Shown: piece by piece, positions 6,624-14,807 of the stretch
How positions within the stretch are numbered: the stretch's first letter is position 1
Layout of the letters: the number at the start of each line of letters is the position of its first letter
Assembly: GCA_003132905.1 (NCBI GenBank)
Contig: PKZC01000391.1
Location: 11,292 to 33,698 of the forward strand
DNA from: Bryobacterales bacterium
GTDB taxonomy: Bacteria; Acidobacteriota; Terriglobia; Bryobacterales; Bryobacteraceae
DNA length: 22,407 nt
Direction of reading: 5' to 3'
Notes under the pieces: generated by a model
The model's database searches: none
What the model was told of the DNA's origin: nothing
What the model saw: the letters and a program-made list of their open reading frames with translations, nothing else
Translations under genes and position numbers: made by a program

Positions 6624-7931
6624 ATGAGCCTGTTTGAACCGGATCGCTTGACTAGTTTGAAGGACGACGGCCAGCGGCCATTAGCCGAACGAATGCGTCC
6701 GGAGACTCTGGAAGAATTTGTCGGACAGCAGCATATCCTCGGGCCGGGCAAGCCGCTGCGCATGCAAATCGAGCGCGATCAGTTGGGTTCGATTATCCTT
6801 TGGGGACCTCCGGGCGTCGGCAAAACCACTCTGGCGCGCATTATCGCGCGACTGACGCATTGCGACTACATTCCTTTCAGCGCGGTGCTGAGCGGGATCA
6901 AGGAAATCAAGGCCGTAATGGCCGACGCCGAGCGCAATCGGCGCGTGGGACGGCGCACGCTGATCTTTATCGATGAAATCCACCGCTTCAACAAGGCGCA
7001 GCAGGATGCGTTTCTGCCTTATGTGGAGCGCGGCGACATCAGCCTAATTGGCGCCACCACGGAAAATCCATCGTTTGAAGTGATCTCGGCGCTGCTTTCA
7101 CGCACCAAGGTTTACATGCTGAAGCCGCTCACTGAGGAAGAGATCTTCAGTCTGCTCCAGCGCGCCCTGCCGGTGGTGAAGATCGGCGCGCCGGACGATT
7201 TACTCCGGCAAATCGCAACCTGCGCCAATGGGGACGCCCGCACGGCCCTAAATATCCTGGAACTGGCGTCGACAGCGGCAAAAGACGGCCAGCTCACCTC
7301 CCAAGCCATCGAAGACACACTGCAGCGCAAGACTTTGCTCTACGACAAATCGGGCGAAGAGCATTTCAACCTGATTTCGGCGCTCCACAAGTCCGTCCGG
7401 TCGAGCGACGTGGATGCTGCGCTGTACTGGCTGGGGCGCATGCTGGAGGCGGGCGAGGATCGAATGTACATCGCCCGGCGGTTGGTCCGCATGGCCATCG
7501 AAGACATAGGCTTAGCCGATCCCAGGGCGCTGGAACAATCCATTGCCGCCATGCAGACCGTCCACTTTCTTGGGATTCCCGAGGGGGATCTGGCGCTGGC
7601 GCAAGTTGCCATCTACCTTTCGGTGGCGCCAAAGTCCGACGCATCCTACCAGGCTCTGAACCGCGTGATGGAAGCGGTAGAGAAGCGAGTGGCCGAACCT
7701 GTCCCCTTTCATCTTCGGAATGCTCCCACGGGAGCCATGAAGCAGTGGGGGTATGGCGTAGGGTACCAACACGCCCACCAGGTACAGGACGCTTTGCCGG
7801 ACATGGAATGCCTGCCGGAATCCCTTGCAGGTACAAGATTCTATGAGCCAACCAATCGTGGTTTGGAGCAGCGAATCGCTGAACGGCTGGAAGAAATTCG
7901 GACTCGGAAGAAGCAGTCCCCGCCCAAGTAA
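6624..7931 (+). CDS. rarA: Replication-associated recombination protein A (AAA+ ATPase)
   Basis: 435 residues, the usual length for RarA/MgsA. Motifs in order: RPETLEEFVGQQHILG (25-40, clamp-loader-like N-terminus), Walker A GPPGVGKTT (61-69), Walker B LIFIDEIHRFNKAQQDAFL (from 113), sensor 1 GATTENPSF (143-151) and the SR arginine-finger segment LLSRTK (158-162). The C-terminal tetramerisation domain includes VRMAIEDIGLADP, SYQALNRVMEAVE and VPFHLRNAPTG. It acts at stalled replication forks, interacting with SSB and DNA polymerase. The start is an ATG seven bases after the preceding stop, with AAGG nearby. Nothing is missing or unusual in it. Confidence 0.97.
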   Translation: MSLFEPDRLTSLKDDGQRPLAERMRPETLEEFVGQQHILGPGKPLRMQIERDQLGSIILWGPPGVGKTTLARIIARLTHCDYIPFSAVLSGIKEIKAVMADAERNRRVGRRTLIFIDEIHRFNKAQQDAFLPYVERGDISLIGATTENPSFEVISALLSRTKVYMLKPLTEEEIFSLLQRALPVVKIGAPDDLLRQIATCANGDARTALNILELASTAAKDGQLTSQAIEDTLQRKTLLYDKSGEEHFNLISALHKSVRSSDVDAALYWLGRMLEAGEDRMYIARRLVRMAIEDIGLADPRALEQSIAAMQTVHFLGIPEGDLALAQVAIYLSVAPKSDASYQALNRVMEAVEKRVAEPVPFHLRNAPTGAMKQWGYGVGYQHAHQVQDALPDMECLPESLAGTRFYEPTNRGLEQRIAERLEEIRTRKKQSPPK

Positions 7932-8076
7932 CGGTCCCCTAGGGTACTAACCCTCGAAGGCGCAGTACCACACCAAATTAGGAAGAATCCGCTATAGGAG
8001 CACTCACCCCGGCGTTGCAATCTAGTCATGCAAGAACGAAAGCGAGTTCAAAAGCATGTTAGTGCCGGGAGCGACC

Positions 8077-8436
8077 ATGAGCTTGGATAAAGACAAAGAT
8101 AAAGACGATCGCCGGGGCGCGGACCGTTTCCCCATTGAACGGGAAGTCCGCTACAAGATCCTGAGCCGCAAGACGAGCTCGGAAGGCGAAAGCGGCACTG
8201 GCGTCACGGTCAACATGAGCAGCAACGGTGTTTTGTTCACCACCGATCGGTATCTGCTGCCGGGCCGGAGACTGGAAGTCTCCATTAGCTGGCCCGCCCA
8301 ATTAAACAGTAAAGTTGCTTTAAAGCTGGTGGCAAGAGGCCGCGTGGTTCGCTCCGAAGAAGGACGCGCCGCGATCGAAATCCACCAGTACGAGTTCCGG
8401 ACCCAAGCAAGCCAAAGTTCTTCGGTGGTTCAATAA
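8077..8436 (+). CDS. PilZ-domain protein (second copy)
   Basis: 119 residues. A highly charged N-terminus (DKDKDKDDRR) leads into the c-di-GMP elements RRGADR (12-17) and NMSSNG (46-51), followed by RRLEVSISWPAQL, LKLVARGRVVRSE and AIEIHQYEFRT. ATG 8077 is preferred because GGGAG lies six bases upstream; an in-frame ATG at 8056 would add seven residues with no binding site. It ends in two consecutive TAA stops. It is paralogous to the PilZ gene at 4467-4874, on the opposite strand. As a single-domain PilZ its partner is unknown. Confidence 0.85.
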   Translation: MSLDKDKDKDDRRGADRFPIEREVRYKILSRKTSSEGESGTGVTVNMSSNGVLFTTDRYLLPGRRLEVSISWPAQLNSKVALKLVARGRVVRSEEGRAAIEIHQYEFRTQASQSSSVVQ

Positions 8437-8541
8437 TAATTCCTCTTCATACGCCATCGATCACGCGCCGTTCGGGAAGGTAAACTATGAGGGAGACGGG
8501 CTTGAGCTCGTCCACGCTCGGAGGAGGCCCTCTCTACCCGG

Positions 8542-10329
8542 ATGCGAAACCTGGTTGTAGTTCTTTGTCTTGGGTCCGGCTTTTCTCTCGCCGGCGCTAC
8601 CAAACCGCCCACACTGGCAGAAGCCAGAGCCTTTATCGAGCGCGCACAATCGAAACTGCTGGAGCTTTCGGTTGAGGATGCGCGCGCCGATTGGGTGAAA
8701 TCCACCTTCATCACTGACGACACTGAGATTCTTGCCGCCAAGGCCGATCAAGATGCCATCGAGGCCACCATGCAACTGGCCAAGGAGGCCGGCCGCTTCA
8801 GTCATTTGAAAATGCCTGAGGACCTAGCGCGGCAGTTCCTGCTGCTGCGCCTTTCCTTGACTCTCGCGGCGCCGTCCGATCCCAAAGAGGCCCAAGAGTT
8901 GACGCAGGTAGCGAGCCGTATGGAAGGCGTCTACGGCAGCGGCAAATATTGTCCGCAGGAAGGCGATTGCCTGGATCTGGATCAACTCAGCAACATTCTG
9001 CGAACCAGCACCGATCCGGCGAAGTTGTTGGACGCCTGGCGGGAATGGCACACCATTTCGCCTCCGATCAAACCCCTGTTCCAGAGGTATGTGGAACTGG
9101 GAAACAAGGGCGCACGGGAGTTGGGTTTCGCCGACATGGGCGTGATGTGGCGTTCGAACTACGACATGCCGGCAGATGCGTTTCCTATCGAGATGGACCG
9201 GCTTTGGGAGCAGGTGAAGCCTCTGTATCTTTCTCTGCACGCCTACGTGCGCTGGAAGCTACGAGAAAAATACGGCGATCTGGTACCAGCGAGCGGGCCG
9301 ATTCCGGCACATCTGTTAGGCAATATGTGGGCGCAGGAGTGGGAGAACATCTACCCATTGGTGGCCCCGAAAGACGCCGACCCGGGCTATGACCTAACTG
9401 CGATTCTCAAAAGCCGGGACACCCAACCGACGGACATGGTGAAATACGCCGAGCGATTCTTTACTTCACTCGGGTTCGCTCCACTGCCGAAGACGTTTTG
9501 GGAACGGTCGATGTTTGTGAAGCCGCGCGATCGCGACGTAGTTTGTCACGCCAGCTCGTGGGATATCGATTCCGTCGACGATTTGCGGCTGAAGATGTGC
9601 ATCCAGGTGAACTCGGAGGATTTCACCACGGTCCATCATGAGCTGGGACACAATTTTTACCAGCGAGCTTACGACCAGCAGCCGTTCTTGTTCCGCAACG
9701 GCGCTAACGACGGATTTCATGAAGCCATCGGCGACACTATCGCTTTGTCGGTGACACCGGAGTATTTGAAGAAAGTCGGGTTGCTGCCAACAGTGCCGGA
9801 TAGTTCCAAAGATATCGGGTTGCTGCTTTACAAGGCGCTCGAGAAGGTGGCATTTTTGCCTTTCGGACTGATGATCGACAAGTGGCGCTGGCAGGTATTT
9901 TCGGGAGAGATTCCGCCGGATCAATACAATGCGAGCTGGTGGAAGCTGCGTTTACAGTATCAGGGAATTGCGCCGCCGGTTCCTCGCAGCGAAGCGGATT
10001 TCGATCCGGGCGCCAAGTATCATGTGCCGGCGAACATGCCCTACGCGCGTTATTTTCTGTCGTACATTTTGCAGTTCCAGTTTCATCGGGCGCTGGCGAA
10101 GGTAGCCGGGTGTACCGCTCCGTTGAATCGCTGTTCGATTTACGAGAGCAAAGCCGCGGGAGACAAGCTGAACACCATGCTCGCGATGGGAGCCAGCCAG
10201 CCGTGGCCGAAAGCGCTGGCAGCATTGACCGGGCAAGAGCAAATGGATTCGACGGCGATCCTGGATTATTTCGCTCCGCTGAAGAAGTGGCTGGATGAAC
10301 AGAACCGTGGCAAACCAATCGGCTGGTAA
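8542..10329 (+). CDS. Secreted M2-family dipeptidyl carboxypeptidase (ACE-like)
   Basis: 595 residues, a full-length single-domain M2 peptidase. A signal peptide (1-19, MRNLVVVLCLGSGFSLAGA) sends it to the periplasm. Zinc site: HELGH (H366-H370, catalytic E367) and third ligand E394 in GFHEAIGD, the same 24-residue spacing as H387-E411 of human testis ACE. Substrate carboxylate site: K492, H494 and Y501 in KYHVPANMPYARYF match K511/H513/Y520 of testis ACE with identical spacing. FRNGANDGFHEAIGD and LSYILQFQFHRAL are also diagnostic. Known reaction: zinc-dependent release of C-terminal dipeptides; the bacterial role is probably peptide scavenging. The Shine-Dalgarno (GGAGGAGG) lies rather far upstream, about 14 bases. 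The next gene follows after ten bases. Confidence 0.96.
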   Translation: MRNLVVVLCLGSGFSLAGATKPPTLAEARAFIERAQSKLLELSVEDARADWVKSTFITDDTEILAAKADQDAIEATMQLAKEAGRFSHLKMPEDLARQFLLLRLSLTLAAPSDPKEAQELTQVASRMEGVYGSGKYCPQEGDCLDLDQLSNILRTSTDPAKLLDAWREWHTISPPIKPLFQRYVELGNKGARELGFADMGVMWRSNYDMPADAFPIEMDRLWEQVKPLYLSLHAYVRWKLREKYGDLVPASGPIPAHLLGNMWAQEWENIYPLVAPKDADPGYDLTAILKSRDTQPTDMVKYAERFFTSLGFAPLPKTFWERSMFVKPRDRDVVCHASSWDIDSVDDLRLKMCIQVNSEDFTTVHHELGHNFYQRAYDQQPFLFRNGANDGFHEAIGDTIALSVTPEYLKKVGLLPTVPDSSKDIGLLLYKALEKVAFLPFGLMIDKWRWQVFSGEIPPDQYNASWWKLRLQYQGIAPPVPRSEADFDPGAKYHVPANMPYARYFLSYILQFQFHRALAKVAGCTAPLNRCSIYESKAAGDKLNTMLAMGASQPWPKALAALTGQEQMDSTAILDYFAPLKKWLDEQNRGKPIGW

Positions 10330-10339
10330 AGTAGACACA

Positions 10340-11095
10340 ATGAACGCTGTGGAAACGTGCCCCATCTGCGGCGGCTCGGGTTGGAAGATTACCGAGCGCG
10401 AAGGAATATCGGGCGCCGAGAAGTGCCAGTGCGTGGATGTGGGCCGCGAGCAACGTATTGAGGAGCGCGCTGGGATCCCGCGGCTGTATGAGAACGCTTC
10501 GGTGGATAACTTTATTCTGCCGTCGGGCAATCCGCAGTCGCGGTCGGCGCTCGCGAGCGTGGTGCTTACAGTACGGGGTTACGTGCGTGAGTATCCAAAC
10601 GGTCCGCGACCCGGACTTTTGTTTCTGGGCGCGCCGGGCACAGGCAAAACACACTTGGCGGTGGCGGCGATGCGTGGATTGATCGCGCGCGGGTTCGAAG
10701 GGATCTTTTATGATTTTCAGTCGCTGCTCACGCGCATTCACAAAGGCTACGACAAGTCGTCCGGATCGAGCGATCGGGAGGCTTTTCAAGCCGCGCTGGA
10801 CGTCGAGATCCTATTGCTCGACGATGTGGGGGCGAGTCGCATCAACGACTGGGTGGAAGACACGGTGACGTCTATTGTGACGCACCGCTGCAATTCCCGA
10901 AAGGCGACGATTGTCACTACGAACCTGCGAGATCCCGAGGCGGGCGATAAACGCGGCTCAGGTTTGCAGGAAGACATCCACAGCAAGTTCTTTCTGGAAG
11001 AGCGGATCGGGATGCGCGCGCGATCGCGTTTGTTTGAAATGTGCAAGCTGATCCCGATGCCGGATGTGGAAGATTACCGGCTGAAGAAGAAGTAG
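10340..11095 (+). CDS. DnaC/IstB-like ATPase with N-terminal zinc-binding Cys cluster
   Basis: 251 residues from ATG 10340; an in-frame ATG at 10295 would overlap the peptidase gene by 35 bases. The N-terminus has a probable zinc site (C7, C10, C29, C31: CPICGGSGW...KCQC). The AAA+ core has Walker A GAPGTGKTH (97-105), Walker B EILLLDDVGA (156-165), sensor 1 TTN (193-195) and an Arg finger near RARSRLFEM (226-234). This is the pattern of DnaC/DnaI helicase loaders and IstB transposition ATPases. No transposase is adjacent, so a chromosomal helicase-loader role is more likely. I do not assign dnaC by name because the family is broad. Confidence 0.85.
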   Translation: MNAVETCPICGGSGWKITEREGISGAEKCQCVDVGREQRIEERAGIPRLYENASVDNFILPSGNPQSRSALASVVLTVRGYVREYPNGPRPGLLFLGAPGTGKTHLAVAAMRGLIARGFEGIFYDFQSLLTRIHKGYDKSSGSSDREAFQAALDVEILLLDDVGASRINDWVEDTVTSIVTHRCNSRKATIVTTNLRDPEAGDKRGSGLQEDIHSKFFLEERIGMRARSRLFEMCKLIPMPDVEDYRLKKK

Positions 11096-11104
11096 ATCTA
11101 TTGG

Positions 11105-11133
11105 GCCACAGATAAACACGGATCAACGCAGAT
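11105..11133. repeat. Candidate dispersed intergenic repeat (CACAGATAAACACGGAT type)
   Basis: The 76-bp gap before the antitoxin gene holds a stretch beginning GCCACAGATAAACACGGATC and ending AACGCAGAT. It resembles the low-complexity 'cacagattaacacagatgaa' type element that recurs between genes in many environmental bacteria, including Acidobacteriota; this is recalled knowledge, not a search. Only one copy lies in the window. Confidence 0.4.
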
Positions 11134-11171
11134 TTGTAATACAAAGATACCATTCGTAGTACACTCAAGCC

Positions 11172-11393
11172 ATGAAGACCGTTCAGGCTCGGCTGGATGC
11201 GGATACGGAAAAAACCCTGGCGCGGCTCGTCGATCAGTTAGGCGTCAGCCCATCGATGGTAGTCCGAGAGGGAATCCGCCTTTTGGCGGCCTCCCAGCCC
11301 AAAACCCGCAAAATTGCTGGGTTAGGTAAGTTCTCTTCCGGCATTTCCGATCTTGGCTCTAACAAGAAACACCTGAGGGGCTTTGGGCGTTGA
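11172..11393 (+). CDS. Ribbon-helix-helix antitoxin (VapB-like)
   Basis: 73 residues. The N-terminal 45 residues form a ribbon-helix-helix DNA-binding domain (MKTVQARLDADTEKTLARLV, then GVSPSMVVREGIRLLAA). The C-terminal tail (KIAGLGKFSSGISDLGSNKK) looks like the toxin-binding segment of antitoxins paired with PIN toxins. Its stop overlaps the TTG start of the PIN toxin (TTGA at 11390-11393), the usual coupling in type II toxin-antitoxin operons. It would bind and neutralise the toxin and repress its own promoter; the 76-bp upstream gap must hold that operator. No frame damage is seen here, unlike in the toxin. Confidence 0.85.
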   Translation: MKTVQARLDADTEKTLARLVDQLGVSPSMVVREGIRLLAASQPKTRKIAGLGKFSSGISDLGSNKKHLRGFGR

Positions 11394-11811
11394 AGGCGAC
11401 CCTGCTGGACACTGGAGTGATTGTGGCGCTATTGGATCGCACCGAGCGCGAGCATCCGCTTGCGCGAAGGCAGTCGAGGAATCGTCGGCTCCGCTGGTCA
11501 CCTGTGAAGCCGTGATTGCCGAAAGTTGCTATCTGCTGCGCAGCCAGCTGGGCGCCGCCGACGCAATTCTTGAGAACGTCCGGACCGGGGTTTTTCATAT
11601 TCCTTTGCAGCTGTCGCAGGCCGCTGTTCCGCTGCAGAAACTGTTTCGCAAATACCGCGCTCGGGACATGGATCTCGCTGACGCCTGCCTGGTCCATCTA
11701 GCTGGAGAATTACAAACCGGCGATATCCTTACTCTCGATCATGACTTCGAAATCTACCGCTGGGGGACAAACCGGCCGTTCCATCTTCTACTGAAAAACC
11801 GCGCGGGTTAG
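11390..11811 (+). pseudogene. PIN-domain toxin (VapC-like), frameshifted
   Basis: The N-terminal PIN segment is read from TTG 11390 (LKATLLDTGVIVALLDRTER, then EHPLAR; Asp7 is the first active-site acid). The rest of the domain is read only in the -1 frame: KAVEESSAPLVTCEAVIAES, RARDMDLADACLVHLA and ILTLDHDFEIYRW, carrying the remaining PIN acids. The frames meet around 11465-11469 (CGAAGG): adding one A (CGAAAGG) restores a continuous protein of about 140 residues. In frame 1 a stop comes shortly after, at 11513-11515. Because the domain is otherwise intact, this is either a very recent inactivating deletion or a sequencing error. The start overlaps the antitoxin stop, with GAGGGG nine to ten bases upstream. 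Confidence 0.82.
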
Positions 11812-11812
11812 G

Positions 11813-13012
11813 ATGAAGGAGATGACCACCGCGAACCCTCTCGGATACCTGACCGAGCAGTTAGAAGCCTGGCGCAAAGCTGGTTCTTTCCAGCGGCTGC
11901 GAGTACTGGAATCGCCTTGCGAACCGATATCGCGTTTCGACGGCCACGAAGTTATCAATCTCGCGAGTAACAACTATCTGGGGCTTGCCGATCATCCCAA
12001 GCTGATCGAAGCGCAGGTGCAGGCGGCCAGGAAATTCGGCGCGGGATCGGGCGCGGTTCGCACTATTTCCGGCACCATGAGCATCCACATGCAACTGGAG
12101 GAGCGCATCGCCGATTTCAAACAGACCGAGGCTTGCGTGGTGTTTCAGTCCGGTTTCGCGGCGAATGCGGGAACCGTATCCGCGATTCTCGGTCCGGTAG
12201 ACCACATCATCTCCGACGAGCTCAACCACGCCAGCATTATCGACGGCTGCCGGTTATCGAAGGCCAAGATCCATGTCTTCCCGCATAAAGACACGGCGCG
12301 GGCTGGGGAAATTCTTAAGGAGCTGGACGGGGCGAGCGGCCACAAATTGCTGATCACCGATGGCGTGTTCTCAATGGACGGCGATATCGGACCTTTGCCC
12401 GCGTTGGTTGAGATCGCGGAGCGCCACGGGGCTGTCATGATGATCGACGATGCGCATTCCTCGGGCGTTCTGGGGCGCAACGGGCGGGGCACGGTGGATC
12501 ATTTTGGATTGCACGGGCGCGTGGATGTCCAGGTGGGCACACTATCGAAGGCCATCGGCGTACTTGGCGGGTATGTTTGCGGCAGTCGCGATTTGATCGA
12601 TTTTTTATACCATCGCGCGCGGCCTTTTCTTTTCTCTACGTCGCATCCGCCGGCTGTCGCCGCTGCCTGTCTGGCGGCATTCGACATTCTGGAAAATGAA
12701 CCTGAGCGCATTGATAGGCTCTGGGATAACACCCGATACTTTAAATCCGCGCTGATGAATGCGGGATTCGACACGGGTGCGAGCGAAACGCCCATCACGC
12801 CGATTATGGTGGGTGAGGCAAGAGCGGCTCACGCCTATTCCGCGGCTCTATTTGAGAGCGGGTTGCTCGCCACCGGGATCGGCTTTCCGACGGTTCCAGA
12901 AGGCAAAGCGCGAATTCGCACTATTGTAACTGCCACGCACACTCGGGATATGCTTGACCGGGCATTAGAAATCTTGACGAAGGTAGCGAAGAAGATGAGC
13001 ATCCTGGCATGA
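11813..13012 (+). CDS. kbl: Alpha-oxoamine synthase: glycine C-acetyltransferase (or BioF-like)
   Basis: 399 residues, a PLP fold-type I enzyme. Diagnostic motifs: NLASNNYLGLADHPKLIEA, GSGAVRTISGTMSIHMQLEE, FQSGFAANAGTVSAIL, ISDELNHASIIDGCRLSKA and MMIDDAHSSGVLGRNGRG; the PLP lysine K246 is in GTLSKAIGVLGGY. Known reactions of the family are acyl-CoA + amino acid to aminoketone: Kbl makes 2-amino-3-ketobutyrate from glycine and acetyl-CoA, BioF makes 8-amino-7-oxononanoate. The motifs look most like the Kbl or broad-range type, but no threonine dehydrogenase (tdh) or biotin gene is adjacent, so the substrate is uncertain. ATG 11813 is one base after the toxin stop; ATG 11822 is an alternative. 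The stop overlaps the next start (ATGA). Confidence 0.85.
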   Translation: MKEMTTANPLGYLTEQLEAWRKAGSFQRLRVLESPCEPISRFDGHEVINLASNNYLGLADHPKLIEAQVQAARKFGAGSGAVRTISGTMSIHMQLEERIADFKQTEACVVFQSGFAANAGTVSAILGPVDHIISDELNHASIIDGCRLSKAKIHVFPHKDTARAGEILKELDGASGHKLLITDGVFSMDGDIGPLPALVEIAERHGAVMMIDDAHSSGVLGRNGRGTVDHFGLHGRVDVQVGTLSKAIGVLGGYVCGSRDLIDFLYHRARPFLFSTSHPPAVAAACLAAFDILENEPERIDRLWDNTRYFKSALMNAGFDTGASETPITPIMVGEARAAHAYSAALFESGLLATGIGFPTVPEGKARIRTIVTATHTRDMLDRALEILTKVAKKMSILA

Positions 13013-14190
13013 CGTCGGCCGAGATCGCCAGCTCGCGCGCCAGATTTCGTAGTCAGCGAACTTCGCAATTCACCGAATCGGTAATCCGCGAGATGACGAG
13101 ACTGGCCATCCAACATGACGCGGTCAACCTGGCGCAGGGCTTTCCCGATTTCGGCGCGCCTGAGGAGATTAAACGCGCGGCCCAAGATGCGATAGCGGCG
13201 GACGTCAATCAATACGCAATTACGTGGGGCGCCAAACTATTCCGTGAGGCTATCGCCGCGAAGTATCGAAAGTGGTATAGGATCGATTACGATCCGGAGC
13301 GAGAAATTACGGTTTGTTGCGGCGCCACAGAAGGGATGATCGCAGCTTTACTCGCAGTGACGAACCCGGGCGACGAGATTATCATTTTCGAGCCTTACTA
13401 CGAAAATTATGGTCCGGATGCATTGTTATGCGAGGCGAAGCGTAAACTGGTCCGGCTGCGGCCTCCAGACTGGACCTTCGATCCAGATGAACTGCGCCGC
13501 GCGTTTTCTTCGAAGACCAAAGCGATCATTCTGAATTCGCCCAACAACCCGACCGGCAAAGTGTTTACTCGCGCAGAGCTGCAAGTGATCGCCGATCTCT
13601 GCCAGGAGTTTGACGTCCTTGCAATTACTGACGAAATTTATGAACACATCATTTACGAGGGGACATCTCACATTCCGATAGCGACGTTACCGGGAATGCG
13701 GGACAGAACGGTTTTGGTGAACAGCATGAGCAAGACCTATTCCGTCACTGGCTGGCGAGTAGGTTTTGTTTTGGCCGCGCCGGATCTTTCAGATTCCATT
13801 CGAAAGGTCCACGACTTTCTAACGGTTGGCGCGGCAGCTCCCTTGCAGCAGGCGGGTGTGGTTGCTTTGAATCTACCCGATTCATACTACAAAAAACTAA
13901 GCGTGGAATATCAGAAGCGAAGAGATCTTTTATCGCAACGTTTGGAGCAAGCGGGATTTCGCTGTTATCGCCCGAACGGAGCGTACTACGTAATGACGGA
14001 TATCAGCGGGTTCGGCTTTAAGGACGATCTTTCTTTCGTTCGTCACATGATCGAAAGCGTTGGTGTTGCCGCAGTGCCGGGCTCGAGTTTTTTTTCAGAT
14101 TCCAGCGCAGGAATCGCATTAATTCGCTTTTGTTTTTGCAAGAAGTATGAGACTCTGGAAAAGGCGGGCGACCGCCTCCGTAGACTCTAG
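13009..14190 (+). CDS. Class I PLP aminotransferase (methionine/kynurenine-type)
   Basis: 393 residues. Motifs: NLAQGFPDFGAPEEI (44-58), the signature of the kynurenine/glutamine-transaminase K and YbdL methionine aminotransferase group; NQYAITWGAKLFREAIA; NSPNNPTGKVFTRAEL; ITDEIYEHIIYEG; PLP lysine K242 in NSMSKTYSVTGWRVG; and RFCFCKKYETLEKA with the carboxylate-binding Arg. Expected reaction: amino-group transfer between an amino acid (Met, Gln or an aromatic) and a 2-oxo acid. ATG overlaps the stop of the oxoamine synthase gene (ATGA at 13009-13012), so the two are translationally coupled and probably function together. The exact substrate is not readable. Confidence 0.9.
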   Translation: MTSAEIASSRARFRSQRTSQFTESVIREMTRLAIQHDAVNLAQGFPDFGAPEEIKRAAQDAIAADVNQYAITWGAKLFREAIAAKYRKWYRIDYDPEREITVCCGATEGMIAALLAVTNPGDEIIIFEPYYENYGPDALLCEAKRKLVRLRPPDWTFDPDELRRAFSSKTKAIILNSPNNPTGKVFTRAELQVIADLCQEFDVLAITDEIYEHIIYEGTSHIPIATLPGMRDRTVLVNSMSKTYSVTGWRVGFVLAAPDLSDSIRKVHDFLTVGAAAPLQQAGVVALNLPDSYYKKLSVEYQKRRDLLSQRLEQAGFRCYRPNGAYYVMTDISGFGFKDDLSFVRHMIESVGVAAVPGSSFFSDSSAGIALIRFCFCKKYETLEKAGDRLRRL

Positions 14191-14255
14191 AGTTACCCTG
14201 TAGGTACACCTGCCTTGTAGCACATAAGAAGTAGTTCCCGGCATGTCCCCCGGTT

Positions 14256-14260
14256 GGAGG
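14256..14260 (+). promoter_or_regulatory. Ribosome-binding site fixing the 14266 start
   Basis: GGAGG five bases before ATG 14266. An in-frame TTG at 14254 overlaps this site and would give four extra residues, so the ATG is the better start. Confidence 0.8.
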
Positions 14261-14265
14261 AAATT

Positions 14266-14649
14266 ATGCTGCGTAACTTTCTGTTGCCTGAAAGCATCGC
14301 CCGAGCTGATGGCGTCGGACCGGAGATTGATCTCGGTTCTAAGCGCGGTAAGTTGTTGGTGCTTACTCTCGGGATCACACGAATACTAGAACAGGAGAGC
14401 CTGGAAGTAACCGTCTGGGGTTCATCTGACGGCGAAAAGTGGGATTCAAAGCCACTGGCCAAGTTCCCGCCAAAGTTCTATTGCGGCCTCTATTCCATAT
14501 TGCTGAGTCTGGGATCGAGGTCCGATGTTCGCTTTGTGCGAATCCATTGGAAGATGAGCCGATGGAGTAAGCGCGAGAGCATGCCCATGTTTGGGTTCTA
14601 TGTTTACGCCGAAGAATCCGGCGCGCGAGTTAGTATCGCGGTCGCGTAA
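14266..14649 (+). CDS. Hypothetical protein, possible discoidin-like beta-sandwich
   Basis: 127 residues from an ATG with a strong ribosome-binding site. There is no signal peptide or membrane segment. The segments LLVLTLGITRILEQESLEVT, VWGSSDGEKWDSKPLAKFPP and DVRFVRIHWKMSRW read like the strands of a discoidin/F5-8C-type sandwich (a 'SSDGEKW ... VRFVRIHW' pattern). That is a weak pattern impression and no ligand residues can be named. It stands alone between the aminotransferase and the convergently transcribed rnpB. The strong ribosome-binding site and the steady protein-like pattern along the frame make it likely to be expressed. Confidence 0.65.
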   Translation: MLRNFLLPESIARADGVGPEIDLGSKRGKLLVLTLGITRILEQESLEVTVWGSSDGEKWDSKPLAKFPPKFYCGLYSILLSLGSRSDVRFVRIHWKMSRWSKRESMPMFGFYVYAEESGARVSIAVA

Positions 14650-14707
14650 TTGTTTCACATTCCAAGTCACCGGGGCAGTAGTTGCGCTAGGTGGGAGATT
14701 GATTGCC

Positions 14708-14728
14708 GGGTGACGTTTCTTGTCACCC
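14708..14728. other. Inverted repeat between hypothetical gene and rnpB
   Basis: GGGTGAC (14708-14714) and GTCACCC (14722-14728) form a 7-bp stem with a 7-base loop. It lies 59 bp after the hypothetical gene stop and about 80 bp beyond the 3' end of rnpB. It could end either transcript, but no T-tract follows on either strand, so an intrinsic terminator is doubtful. The rest of 14650-14807 shows nothing recognisable. Confidence 0.35.
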
Positions 14729-14807
14729 CAGTCCAGCGAGGGTTCAATCGCGACCACGATCTCGCCGCGCGGACGCATTTGGGTGGACAGCAAAAGAGGA
14801 CGGGCAA

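Noticed and set aside
9737..10789. 350-residue antisense frame across the M2 peptidase and DnaC-like genes
   Set aside because: Spans two confidently identified genes on the other strand and has no recognisable domain.
10340..11095. IstB of an insertion sequence
   Set aside because: The ATPase resembles IstB, but no IS21-type transposase or terminal inverted repeats are adjacent and it has an N-terminal zinc cluster, so a helicase-loader-like chromosomal gene fits better.
11460..11475. Programmed -1 frameshift in the PIN toxin
   Set aside because: No X-XXY-YYZ slippery heptamer or obvious downstream structure; a simple deletion or sequencing error is more likely.
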